Positions 14,617 through 22,802 of a DNA stretch of 30,386 nucleotides are shown piece by piece; position 1 is the first letter of the stretch; every line of letters starts with the position of its first letter. The stretch comes from Muribaculum sp. (GTDB lineage Bacteria; Bacillota; Clostridia; Lachnospirales; Lachnospiraceae). A program made the position numbers and the translations under genes. Where the stretch lies: contig JAMPHH010000038.1 in the NCBI GenBank assembly GCA_023663505.1, positions 1-30,386 on the forward strand, given 5' to 3'. The notes beneath the pieces were generated by a model. That model was not told the DNA's origin. It made no database searches and saw only the letters and a list, made by a program, of their open reading frames with translations.

Positions 14617-15582
14617 TTACGGATTTACATATGATATATTATTTTCCTTCGCATAGGTCTCCGCATAGCTTCCCGCCTCTACCGTAAGGACCAACTCCAA
14701 GCTTTTATCGGCAAAATCAGATTTTTTAAAAACCTTCTCCCCTATCTCCGTTACAGATGCCGGAATGGTTACACTGGTCAATTTGTCGCAGCTGTCAAAT
14801 GCCTGCTTTTCAATTTTCTCTACACCGTCTTCAATGATTACGGTTTCTAATTCCTGACTGTTCGCAAACATCATACATCCCACCGTTTTCAGATTGGCAG
14901 GAATCGTAAGCTCTGCTGCATCGATACTGATAAAAGCTCCCTGCCCAAGCTGCGGGTCACTGCATAAAAGCTCCAACTCCTTGATGCCTGCGCTTGAAAA
15001 GGCACTTTCACCTATAATGGTCACTGTACTTGGTATGCTGACATGTTCCAGTGAAAAGCAGCATAAAAAAGCATGATCTGCTATAGTCTGTAAGCCTTCG
15101 TTCAAATGTATCCGAGCAAGCTCCTCGCAGTTTGTAAATGCATTTGTCCCAATGATCTGCAAAGTATCGGGGCATACTACTGCCGTAATCTCATCATTTA
15201 CAAAGCAATTCTCATCAATAGCAAGTACATCCATGCCGTCAATCTGTGCAGGTATGGAAACCTCCTTGCTCTCCCCTAAATATCGGTAAATTATTACTTC
15301 CCCATCGACATTATCATAGTCAAAATCCGATGCAGGGTTTTCGGGGATAGAGGCAAAAAACTCTGCGTCAGCGTCCTGCCATGAGTCAGCACCCTGCGCT
15401 TGGTTGGAATCCTGCGCTGTTCCTGCATTAATGCTCTGCTCCGTTTTCGTGCCCGATTCGCCCTGTGTTCCGTTTGCGCTTTGTGCATTTGCGCCCTTGT
15501 CATCGGTTTTTCCGCAAGCTTCCAAGGTTAATGCCACCATAAACATCACCATTCCCATAAAACATAGTTTCTTCCGTATCAT
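14617..15582 (-). CDS. BspA-type leucine-rich-repeat lipoprotein
   Basis: A 321-residue surface lipoprotein. The signal peptide MIRKKLCFMG...ALTLEAC ends in a lipobox with Cys23. A Ser/Gln/Asn-rich linker of about 60 residues follows, then about six BspA-type LRR_5 units of roughly 23 residues, for example IIGTNAFTNCEELARIHLNE, TIADHAFLCCFSLEHVSIP, KIEKQAFDSCDKLTSVTIP. The end, AGSYAETYAKENNISY, is a common cap of this family. These proteins mediate surface adhesion or binding; the ligand here is unknown. The start at 15582 is preferred because GGAG lies seven bases upstream; an ATG four codons earlier has no site. Confidence 0.85.
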   Translation of the reverse strand: MIRKKLCFMGMVMFMVALTLEACGKTDDKGANAQSANGTQGESGTKTEQSINAGTAQDSNQAQGADSWQDADAEFFASIPENPASDFDYDNVDGEVIIYRYLGESKEVSIPAQIDGMDVLAIDENCFVNDEITAVVCPDTLQIIGTNAFTNCEELARIHLNEGLQTIADHAFLCCFSLEHVSIPSTVTIIGESAFSSAGIKELELLCSDPQLGQGAFISIDAAELTIPANLKTVGCMMFANSQELETVIIEDGVEKIEKQAFDSCDKLTSVTIPASVTEIGEKVFKKSDFADKSLELVLTVEAGSYAETYAKENNISYVNP

Positions 15583-15604
15583 AATTTTCTCCATTTCTGC
15601 GCAG

Positions 15605-15707
15605 CTTTTGTCTCAGCCATACCAAGAAGTCCCGATTCCCTTGAGACTATTCCCCAAAGCCTATGGTTGCCACACGGTCACAGGCTTAAGCTCAAAGCAT
15701 CGCTACA
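15605..15707 (-). ncRNA. structured 5' leader of the LRR gene (unidentified)
   Basis: The predicted transcript from about 15707 has a leader of 125 bases. Helices seen: AAGCCT / AGGCTT (15657-15662 / 15682-15687), extended inwards; TTGAG / CTCAA (15641-15645 / 15691-15695); and GTCTCA / TGAGAC (15610-15615 / 15642-15647). The last two share the same bases and exclude one another, a switch-like layout. I tried to match it to known riboswitch consensus cores and could not. Confidence 0.3.
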
Positions 15708-15713
15708 TTATCT

Positions 15714-15742
15714 ATCTTATGGGACAGGCTACCGGAAGTCAA
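15714..15742 (-). promoter_or_regulatory. sigma-A promoter of the LRR lipoprotein gene
   Basis: TTGACT (15737-15742), 17 bases, TAAGAT (15714-15719) on the minus strand. Confidence 0.5.
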
Positions 15743-15813
15743 TGTGAAAAGGCATGAATGGTTATTATGATGTCATGAGCGGTATCCGCTTTAACAAATA
15801 AACATGAAATTTT

Positions 15814-15843
15814 AAAAGCTCCGGAGCTTCCTCCAGAGCTTTT
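15814..15843 (-). terminator. terminator of the tRNA operon
   Basis: On the minus strand AAAAGCTCTGGAG, loop GAAG, CTCCGGAGCTTTT makes a 13-bp stem with one U-G pair, followed by an A/T-rich tail. It lies seven bases after tRNA-Leu. Confidence 0.75.
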
Positions 15844-15849
15844 CTCAAA

Positions 15850-15933
15850 TGCTGGCAGCCGGACTTGAACCGGCACGAGGTCGCCCCCGAGGGATTTTAA
15901 GTCCCTTGCGTCTGCCTATTCCGCCATGCCAGC
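15850..15933 (-). tRNA. tRNA-Leu (anticodon TAA)
   Basis: An 84-base class II tRNA: acceptor GCTGGCA pairs with TGCCAGC, discriminator A. The anticodon loop is ACTTAAAAT with TAA, a variable arm is present, and the T-arm reads GGTTCAAGTCC. The 3' CCA is not encoded. Confidence 0.95.
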
Positions 15934-15989
15934 AGGCACATGGCATGTATTGCGCACAGCCCGAAAATCTCCGAACGCAACATGCATAA

Positions 15990-16071
15990 TGGATGGAGGT
16001 GGATTCGAACCACCGAAGCAATTTGCAGCAGATTTACAGTCTGTCCCCTTTGGCCACTCGGGAATCCATCC
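15990..16071 (-). tRNA. tRNA-Tyr (anticodon GTA)
   Basis: An 82-base class II tRNA: acceptor GGATGGA pairs with TCCATCC, discriminator A. The anticodon loop is ACTGTAAAT with GTA, and the T-arm reads GGTTCGAATCC. It lies 56 bases upstream of tRNA-Leu in the same transcript. Confidence 0.95.
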
Positions 16072-16114
16072 ATGTTGGGCAGCTATGCATCACATAGCCT
16101 CCTGACAATGTGAA

Positions 16115-16143
16115 ATTGTATCATAAACCTACACAAATTGCAA
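16115..16143 (-). promoter_or_regulatory. promoter of the tRNA-Tyr/tRNA-Leu operon
   Basis: TTGCAA (16138-16143), 17 bases, TACAAT (16115-16120) with an extended TGA before the -10, about 45 bases upstream of tRNA-Tyr. Confidence 0.65.
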
Positions 16144-16168
16144 GCAAATAATGAGGAATTTACCGCAA

Positions 16169-18016
16169 TTAGTCGCTTTTCCGCTCAAAATAATACAGCT
16201 CAAAAGGATAAACCGCAATCTGCTGCCCCCCGTAATTGGCAACTGTATAGCCTTTCTCCTGCATTCTTTGCAAATCATCCGCCGCTATGGGCTCTGGCGT
16301 AAAATACCAAAATTTATCATATTGTACACCCTCGTCCCGACAGCTTCCGGTAATAATCTCATTGTCAAAATAATAATAAAGCACCGTCCAACCCAAATGC
16401 TTCACATTATTGGTGATAAGAACTGTATCCTCCGGCACTTCACCTATAATCGAAAGGGTCTGCTCTGTCACCGTCTTCTCCGCCTTCGCCTGAGTGCTGT
16501 AAACCTTATAATTGCCCAGACCGATTACCGCCAAGACAAACAGCGCCGCCACCAACACACATTTTGTCAGCTTCTCCAGCCATTTCCTGTGCAGCTTCTC
16601 CCCCAACCCTTTCATCAGGGTCAGACACCTGCTGCCGGAGATCACCAACAACAGGACCGTTATTGCACTCACAGGATACAGATATCTCTGTACCAACACC
16701 GGTCCTACAATCAGGCATACCATATACGCCGCGAGCATAGTACCCACAAGGGATAACACCCCCACAGCCGCCCCGTATGCTTCATCAGACCAATTCCTAA
16801 GGACAGGTCTATGAATGGCAAGCTCTGTCACCTTCCCCTTCCTATGAATACGGAAAAAGGAGGATTCCGTCAAGAACAGCCCCACCAAGCACACCACCAG
16901 TAATATCAAAACGAGCTTCTCATATTCCACCCCACACGCCAGCATTTGGATACATTCCTTGAAGCTGATAATCTCCGTTGCCCACCAACTGTCATGAACG
17001 CTTTCCGTGCCGCGAAAAAGGTATTTAAACCACGGCGAATATCCCACGATATAACCGATCAGGGACAGCACCGCCTTAATCCACGTTTTCCCCTTGTAGC
17101 GCACCACAGCCGCCACGCCGGTGACGAAGATAATAACTCCTGCCGCCATCATCGCATAATAGTGAGAATACGCTCCCACCAGCGCCCAGAATACCATGCC
17201 AAACCAAGCCAGCTTCCCGCCGCTCAGAGCCCGATACGCACAGTAATAGCAGCCCGTGATACCCAAGAATGCCAGTGAGTACATGCGTATCTCAAGATTG
17301 TACTCAATACACGGAGACGCCATTCCCGTGATAATGATAAAAAATGCCGTCGGTATATTTCCAAAATGCTTGCGAAAAAGCGTTAATGCCATAATGAGAC
17401 CGATAAAAAAGGGAGTCAGAGACGCCAAATGATACACCACTCCCGTATGTCCGAAAAGCTCTCCGAACAGCTTCAGCCAATAATAATACAGAGGAGGGTG
17501 GCTATCCCAGAAATACATCACCTGCAGAATCCCCGCCACGTCCTTTTGCGCGGTGTTTGCAGAGAAGCATTCATCACCCCACAGCACATTGTCAAACATC
17601 AGGCTGACATTCAAGAGCACCACCAAGGCAGCCATAAGATAAATCCCGCAGGGGAAAAGATAACGCCAAATCCATCTGACGATCCCCATCTCCCGATATT
17701 CCTGCCATTTCACCGTGATGACCAGTCTTCGAGTCGAGTACATCCACTCCGCCAAGGACAAAAACACCGCCAACGCCAACTCGAGAACAGCGAATTTCAA
17801 TGCAAATCGGGGAGAGGCGTCCACCTTGACCAAGAAGGAGGTTCCCTCGTCACACAGAAACACCATGACCACGGTCGTGATCAATGCCTGTATCAACGTG
17901 TATACCGCATATCGAATCAGAAGCTCTCTCCCGAGAGCCTGCTTATCGTCCCGACATTCCCGCCACACCAACAACGGAATCACGGGAAACATAAGACACA
18001 AAATAATTGTCTGCAT
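16169..18016 (-). CDS. GT39-like membrane glycosyltransferase
   Basis: A 615-residue integral membrane protein with about twelve helices. After a variable N-terminal part comes the signature of the PMT/ArnT-like GT-C fold: an acidic first loop WGDECFSANTAQKD (near residue 150) and a DSHPPLYYYWLKLF motif, as in lipid-linked-sugar-using transferases. A short soluble C-terminal domain holds the sequence after residue 510. It should transfer a sugar from a polyprenyl-phosphate donor at the outer face; the acceptor is unknown. It starts four bases after the GH13 gene, with AAGGA overlapping that stop, so the two are co-expressed. Confidence 0.78.
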   Translation of the reverse strand: MQTIILCLMFPVIPLLVWRECRDDKQALGRELLIRYAVYTLIQALITTVVMVFLCDEGTSFLVKVDASPRFALKFAVLELALAVFLSLAEWMYSTRRLVITVKWQEYREMGIVRWIWRYLFPCGIYLMAALVVLLNVSLMFDNVLWGDECFSANTAQKDVAGILQVMYFWDSHPPLYYYWLKLFGELFGHTGVVYHLASLTPFFIGLIMALTLFRKHFGNIPTAFFIIITGMASPCIEYNLEIRMYSLAFLGITGCYYCAYRALSGGKLAWFGMVFWALVGAYSHYYAMMAAGVIIFVTGVAAVVRYKGKTWIKAVLSLIGYIVGYSPWFKYLFRGTESVHDSWWATEIISFKECIQMLACGVEYEKLVLILLVVCLVGLFLTESSFFRIHRKGKVTELAIHRPVLRNWSDEAYGAAVGVLSLVGTMLAAYMVCLIVGPVLVQRYLYPVSAITVLLLVISGSRCLTLMKGLGEKLHRKWLEKLTKCVLVAALFVLAVIGLGNYKVYSTQAKAEKTVTEQTLSIIGEVPEDTVLITNNVKHLGWTVLYYYFDNEIITGSCRDEGVQYDKFWYFTPEPIAADDLQRMQEKGYTVANYGGQQIAVYPFELYYFERKSD

Positions 18017-18020
18017 TGTA

Positions 18021-20126
18021 CTATTCCTTTTCTATATACTTAAGTATCGTCGCGGAGGTCGGGGGCAGATCCAGCTTAATCTTGCCGGCTGTGACCTCAT
18101 ACTCCCGCGCGTTCAGCACATAGCCCTTGTCCGCCGTCTGCAACAGAATCTTCATTTTGCCCGTCTTGGGAATCCCTACCTCCCACACGGAGAGCTCCTT
18201 GGTGACAATCCCGTTATTGTTATTCACAATGATGACGCATTTCCCCTTCTTGTGAAAACGCGCATAAGCAATCAGGTTGTAATCCCCGCACAGCGACTTG
18301 ATAGAGCCCGTGCGAAGCTCGTCATTCGCGTTGCGCAGGCGTATGATATCCTTGTGAAACTGTATCAAATCCTTGTCTTCCCTGCCCCAAGGGTATGTGC
18401 GCCGGCTGTCGGGATCCGTAAAGCCGCAAACACCTGCCTCGTCCCCATAATATATCGTGGGCGCTCCCACCCAAGTCATTTGAATCACAACCGCCTCGCG
18501 AAAGACCGCTTTGTTCACGCCCTGCTCCGCCGCTTCCGGACCCATGGTATTCGTGCGCCCTACCTTGTGGTTGGTGCGGGTCAGGAAACGGGAATGGTCA
18601 TGATTGGAAAGCTCATTCATCGCCACCTGCCAGCTTGGAGTGGCAAAGCTCGCGGAATGGTGGTGCATAGCCCCCCAGAAGCTCTCCGCATTGCCCAGTA
18701 AATCCTCCCGATAGTCGTCGCTATGCTTCTCCATACCTGTGAGAAACCATGTCACAGGCTCCATGAAAGCGTCATAGTTCATGACCGTGTCCCACTCATT
18801 GCCCTGCAGCCAGTCCTTCGTGTTGCCGTAATGCTCCGCCAATATAATGGCGTCCGGATTCGCCTGCTTTACCGCCTTACGAAATTCCTGCCAGAAATGA
18901 TGATTAAAATCCTGACTGTGACCCAGATCCGCCGCCACGTCCAGTCTCCATCCGTCTGCGTTATATGGCGGGGACACCCATTTACGTCCAATCTCCAACA
19001 CATACTCAAACAGCTCCTTAGAGCCCTCATAATTCAGCTTGGGCAATGTGTCATGCCCCCACCAACCATCATAGCTGCCGTTATAAGGCCATGTATGCTC
19101 ATTGTGAAAAGCAAAATAGCTGCGATAGGGGCTCTCCGCACTCACATACGCACCCTTCTCATATCCTTCCGCATTCTCATAAATACGTTCGCGATCCATC
19201 CACTTGTTAAAAGACCCACAGTGATTGAATACACCGTCCAAAATTACGCGCATGCCCCTTTTGTGCGCTTCCTCCACAACCTTGGCAAACAGCTCGTTGC
19301 TCGCCTCAAGATTCTTCTTGTTGGTAACGCGGTTGATATATTTGGAGGCGGCGCTGTTCTCCCTCTGCCCGGGGGCGAGAACCTCCCCCTCCTCATCTAC
19401 GATTTTGCCAAAATGAGGGTCAATATAGTCATAATCCTGAATATCGTATTTGTGGTTGGAGGGAGAGACGAACAAAGGATTAAAATAAATCACCTCCACA
19501 CCCAAATCCTGCAGATAGTCCATCTTATCAAGCACACCCTGTAAATCACCGCCATAGAAATTCCTCACGTCCATCTGGGCAGGACAGCGATCCCAATCCT
19601 CCACGCGGTACACAGGCTCGTTGATATAGCAATATTCATCGGTCAATACATCATTTGTGGGGTCTCCGTTACAGAAGCGATCCACGTAAATCTGGTACAT
19701 GACGGCTCCCTTTGCCCAATCCGGCGTCTTAAAGCCGGGAATGATCACGAAGGAATAATACTCATTTACCTCCTGCACCAAGCCCCTCTGGTCATAATAT
19801 CCCGTGATGCGTCCGGTCTGCAGCTCAAAGTAATAAGTCACCTTCTCGTTTTCCATCTGCATTTCGTAATAATAATAATCGAACTCGCCCTCGGCATCAT
19901 CTTTATACATCAGATGCTTCTGCCCTTGGCATACAAGGAACACTCTGTCCACGTTATTCTTCGCCGTGCGAATCCGTATCGTCACCAAGTCATAAGCCGA
20001 CGGCTCCGCGGGAGTCACAAATTCCTTCGTGGTATCGGAAAAAATAGCCCTGCGGTTAAAAACCGGACGCATTCCCGCGATATATTGTTGATTGTACTCT
20101 GCGCGCCGTAAATGTTCTAAATCCAT
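18021..20126 (-). CDS. glycoside hydrolase family 13 enzyme (neopullulanase/alpha-glucosidase type)
   Basis: A 701-residue alpha-amylase superfamily enzyme. A beta-rich N-terminal domain (about 1-130, resembling the module of cyclomaltodextrinases) precedes the barrel. The four GH13 regions are intact: DGVFNH (297-302), GWRLDVAAD with nucleophile Asp396, ILAEHYG with acid/base Glu431, and LSNHD with Asp510. A C-terminal beta domain ends the protein. There is no signal peptide, so it should act in the cytoplasm on maltodextrins, pullulan fragments or cyclodextrins. AAAGGG lies eight bases before the ATG. First gene of a two-gene operon with the glycosyltransferase. Confidence 0.92.
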   Translation of the reverse strand: MDLEHLRRAEYNQQYIAGMRPVFNRRAIFSDTTKEFVTPAEPSAYDLVTIRIRTAKNNVDRVFLVCQGQKHLMYKDDAEGEFDYYYYEMQMENEKVTYYFELQTGRITGYYDQRGLVQEVNEYYSFVIIPGFKTPDWAKGAVMYQIYVDRFCNGDPTNDVLTDEYCYINEPVYRVEDWDRCPAQMDVRNFYGGDLQGVLDKMDYLQDLGVEVIYFNPLFVSPSNHKYDIQDYDYIDPHFGKIVDEEGEVLAPGQRENSAASKYINRVTNKKNLEASNELFAKVVEEAHKRGMRVILDGVFNHCGSFNKWMDRERIYENAEGYEKGAYVSAESPYRSYFAFHNEHTWPYNGSYDGWWGHDTLPKLNYEGSKELFEYVLEIGRKWVSPPYNADGWRLDVAADLGHSQDFNHHFWQEFRKAVKQANPDAIILAEHYGNTKDWLQGNEWDTVMNYDAFMEPVTWFLTGMEKHSDDYREDLLGNAESFWGAMHHHSASFATPSWQVAMNELSNHDHSRFLTRTNHKVGRTNTMGPEAAEQGVNKAVFREAVVIQMTWVGAPTIYYGDEAGVCGFTDPDSRRTYPWGREDKDLIQFHKDIIRLRNANDELRTGSIKSLCGDYNLIAYARFHKKGKCVIIVNNNNGIVTKELSVWEVGIPKTGKMKILLQTADKGYVLNAREYEVTAGKIKLDLPPTSATILKYIEKE

Positions 20127-20201
20127 GTTTTCTGCCCTTTCTTATTCACTTTTTCCGACAAACAGTCCGCCTTCCAAAGTTACAATATTAACCTAGCTTA
20201 T

Positions 20202-20230
20202 ATTTTACCCAAAAAAAGGATTTTTTTCAA
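20202..20230 (-). promoter_or_regulatory. promoter of the GH13-glycosyltransferase operon
   Basis: TTGAAA (20225-20230), 17 bases, TAAAAT (20202-20207) on the minus strand, giving a leader of about 70 bases. The spacer contains a run of seven T. Confidence 0.6.
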
Positions 20231-20257
20231 TAGATATTTCCATTCCCGCCACAACGT

Positions 20258-20287
20258 AAAAAAGACAGCCAACAAGCTGCCTTTTTT
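20258..20287 (-). terminator. rho-independent terminator between ftsH and the GH13 gene
   Basis: On the minus strand AAGGCAGC and GCTGTCTT pair (one G-U) around a short loop and are followed by six T. It lies about 155 bases after the ftsH stop. The 20288-20443 gap otherwise holds a TATAAT (20352-20357) and no gene. Confidence 0.65.
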
Positions 20288-20443
20288 AGAGAAGGTATTT
20301 CTTACTTATGGGGTATAGCAAAAAACTATAATGTATTGGGGGGTTACGCATATTATAATAGCATTGTCCCCCTGTTTTGACTATTCTCATAATTCACAAA
20401 GTTTACAAAAATGAGCTTTCATATTTGTGCACTATTCACATAT

Positions 20444-22255
20444 TTATGCGGGAAACAGCGCTTCAAACTCCTCACGGGTAATCTTCTCTTTCTCCAAAAG
20501 AAGCTTCGCACAATCGTGCAATACGCTCATGTGCTCGGATATGATATCCCTCGCCTTGGCATAGCATTCGTCTATGATGAGTTTCACCTCTCTGTCAATC
20601 TCGGCGGCAACAGCCTCGCTATGACTCTTGGTGTGGGCAAGGTCGCGACCGATAAACACCTCCCCGTTGTCGTCATCATAGCAGATCACGCCGATATTGT
20701 CCGACATGCCAAAGCGCGTCACCATACGGCGGGCAGTCTTGGTAGCGCGCTTGATATCACTGGAGGCGCCCGTAGTGATATCGTCAAAGATAAGTTCCTC
20801 CGCGATTCTGCCGCCCAACGATACCATGATATCCTGCATCATTTTACCCTTGGTAAGAAACATCTCGTCCTTCTCCGGAAGGGGCATGGTATAGCCCGCC
20901 GCTCCGGAGCTCGTAGGCACGATAGAGACCGTATACACAGGTCCCACGTCAGGCAACACATGGAACAATATGGCATGTCCCGCCTCGTGATAGGCGGTAA
21001 TCCTTTTCTCCTCGTCAGAGATGATACGGCTCTTTTTCTCCGTCCCGATGCCCACCTTCACAAACGCGTCCTTGATATCCTTCTGTGTCACATAGCCGCG
21101 GCTCTCCTTCGCCGCGTTAATCGCGGATTCATTCAAAAGATTCTCCAGATCCGCACCGGTAAAGCCCGCCGTGGTCTGGGCAATCTGCTTTAGGTTCACG
21201 TCCTCCGCCAAGGGCTTGTTCTTGGAATGAACCTTCAAAATATCCTCCCGCCCCTGAACGTCCGGAGCGGACACGGCAACCTTACGGTCAAAACGTCCGG
21301 GACGCAGGATTGCAGGGTCTAAAATATCCACGCGGTTGGTCGCCGCCAACACAATAATCCCCTCGTTGACGCCAAAGCCGTCCATCTCCACCAAGAGCTG
21401 ATTCAGAGTCTGCTCGCGCTCGTCATGACCGCCACCCATTCCGGTACCGCGGATACGCGCCACCGCGTCAATCTCGTCAATAAAGACAATACAGGGAGAG
21501 TTCTTCTTCGCCTCCTCAAAGAGATCACGCACACGGGACGCGCCCACGCCCACGAACATCTCCACAAAATCAGAGCCTGAAATGCTAAAGAACGGCACGC
21601 CTGCCTCCCCTGCCACAGCTTTTGCCAACAGGGTCTTACCTGTGCCGGGAGGTCCCTCCAGAAGCACGCCCTTGGGAATCCTCGCGCCCACTCTGGTATA
21701 CTTGGTCGGACTCTTTAGGAAATCCACAATCTCCGCTAACTCCTGCTTCTCCTCCTGCATACCCGCAACCTGATCAAAGGTTGCGTTCTTATCACCCATG
21801 GACATCTTGGCGCGACTCTTGCCAAAATTCATCATTTTGTTACCGCCGCCCGCGCCTGCGTTCTGGGCATTCATCATCATAAACAGGAACACGCCCACCG
21901 CCAGTACGATCAGCAGGGGCAGCAGGCTTGTGAGCACCCAGCTCTCACGCTGCACGTCCTCCGTCAAGGGATCGTAGCCATATGTCCGAACAAGCTCCTC
22001 GATCTCCTTCACGTCTGTCACATACAGTCTTCTCTCTATCCCGTTTTTGAGCTCTATATCCAGATAACCCGTTGGGGTCTCGCTGTTGGGCTGTATGATG
22101 ATCGACCTTACATTGCCGGACTCCATATCTGCCACAAACGCGTTTCTGGTGTAGCTCACCTCGTTGCTCCGAAACATATTCAGCCCGATGATCATAAGCA
22201 CCAATAGAATAATCCAAATAATATAATAATTTAAATTCCTGCCGTTTTGTCTCAA
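20444..22255 (-). CDS. ftsH: ATP-dependent membrane zinc protease FtsH
   Basis: AAA+ protease that degrades membrane and short-lived cytoplasmic proteins. From the chosen start: membrane helix near residues 12-28, a small extracytoplasmic domain, a second helix near 107-128, Walker A GPPGTGKT (201-208), Walker B CIVFIDEIDAV, the second region of homology ATNRVDILDPAILRPGRFDR, and zinc site HEAGH (423-427) with a later GASSDIKRAT segment. All key residues are present. Start: an ATG at 22294 overlaps hpt by 32 bases. A TTG at 22253-22255 (then RQNGRNLNYYIIW) lies after hpt with GGAG ten bases upstream and gives a normal 603-residue FtsH, so I prefer it. Confidence 0.95.
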   Translation of the reverse strand: MRQNGRNLNYYIIWIILLVLMIIGLNMFRSNEVSYTRNAFVADMESGNVRSIIIQPNSETPTGYLDIELKNGIERRLYVTDVKEIEELVRTYGYDPLTEDVQRESWVLTSLLPLLIVLAVGVFLFMMMNAQNAGAGGGNKMMNFGKSRAKMSMGDKNATFDQVAGMQEEKQELAEIVDFLKSPTKYTRVGARIPKGVLLEGPPGTGKTLLAKAVAGEAGVPFFSISGSDFVEMFVGVGASRVRDLFEEAKKNSPCIVFIDEIDAVARIRGTGMGGGHDEREQTLNQLLVEMDGFGVNEGIIVLAATNRVDILDPAILRPGRFDRKVAVSAPDVQGREDILKVHSKNKPLAEDVNLKQIAQTTAGFTGADLENLLNESAINAAKESRGYVTQKDIKDAFVKVGIGTEKKSRIISDEEKRITAYHEAGHAILFHVLPDVGPVYTVSIVPTSSGAAGYTMPLPEKDEMFLTKGKMMQDIMVSLGGRIAEELIFDDITTGASSDIKRATKTARRMVTRFGMSDNIGVICYDDDNGEVFIGRDLAHTKSHSEAVAAEIDREVKLIIDECYAKARDIISEHMSVLHDCAKLLLEKEKITREEFEALFPA

Positions 22256-22262
22256 TTTACCT

Positions 22263-22802
22263 CTACTCCTGCTCTTTCTTATCAAATTCCACAACCCCGA
22301 TATAGGGAAGGTTGCGGTATTTTTGATCGTAATCTAATCCATAACCCACTACAAATTCATCAGGAATCTGAAATCCTGTATAATGCACGTCCACATCTAC
22401 CACACGCCTGTCAGGTTTGTCCAACAGTGTGCACAGCCTCAGGGAAGCGGGGCTTCTGCCTCCAAGCATTTCCATCAGATAACTCAACGTCCTCCCGCTG
22501 TCCACTATATCCTCCACCACGATGACGTCTCTGTCCTTAATGGATTCGTCCAAATCCTTCACAATCTTCACCACGCCGCTTGATTTGGTGTCCTTTCCAT
22601 AACTGGAAACACACATGAAATCAATAGAAACCGGAACCGTGATGCGTTTCGCCAGCTCACACAAGAAAAAGCTTCCGCCCTTTAACACGCACACCAAATG
22701 CACCGACCTTCCGGCGTAATCCCGACTGATTTGGCTGCCGATTGCCTGAATGCGGGCGTCAACCTCCTCCTCAGACAAGAGCACCCTAATATGTTCTGCC
22801 AT
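22263..22802 (-). CDS. hpt: hypoxanthine phosphoribosyltransferase
   Basis: A 179-residue purine salvage enzyme that makes IMP/GMP from hypoxanthine/guanine and PRPP. The PRPP-binding loop VIVVEDIVDSGRT (around 92-104) with the acidic pair ED is intact, as is the N-terminal KGGSFF loop. GGAGG lies seven bases before the ATG, which is inside the end of tilS (17-base overlap). The order tilS-hpt-ftsH is as in B. subtilis. Confidence 0.95.
   Translation of the reverse strand: MAEHIRVLLSEEEVDARIQAIGSQISRDYAGRSVHLVCVLKGGSFFLCELAKRITVPVSIDFMCVSSYGKDTKSSGVVKIVKDLDESIKDRDVIVVEDIVDSGRTLSYLMEMLGGRSPASLRLCTLLDKPDRRVVDVDVHYTGFQIPDEFVVGYGLDYDQKYRNLPYIGVVEFDKKEQE

Noticed and set aside
15605..15707. Known riboswitch (TPP, SAM, c-di-GMP, c-di-AMP, guanidine, Mn) in the LRR leader
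   Set aside because: None of the conserved core strings I know from these classes is present in order; only unnamed helices can be supported.
17715..18701. 328-codon plus-strand open frame opposite the glycosyltransferase and GH13 genes
   Set aside because: It crosses two convincing minus-strand genes, has no recognisable motif and no ribosome site.
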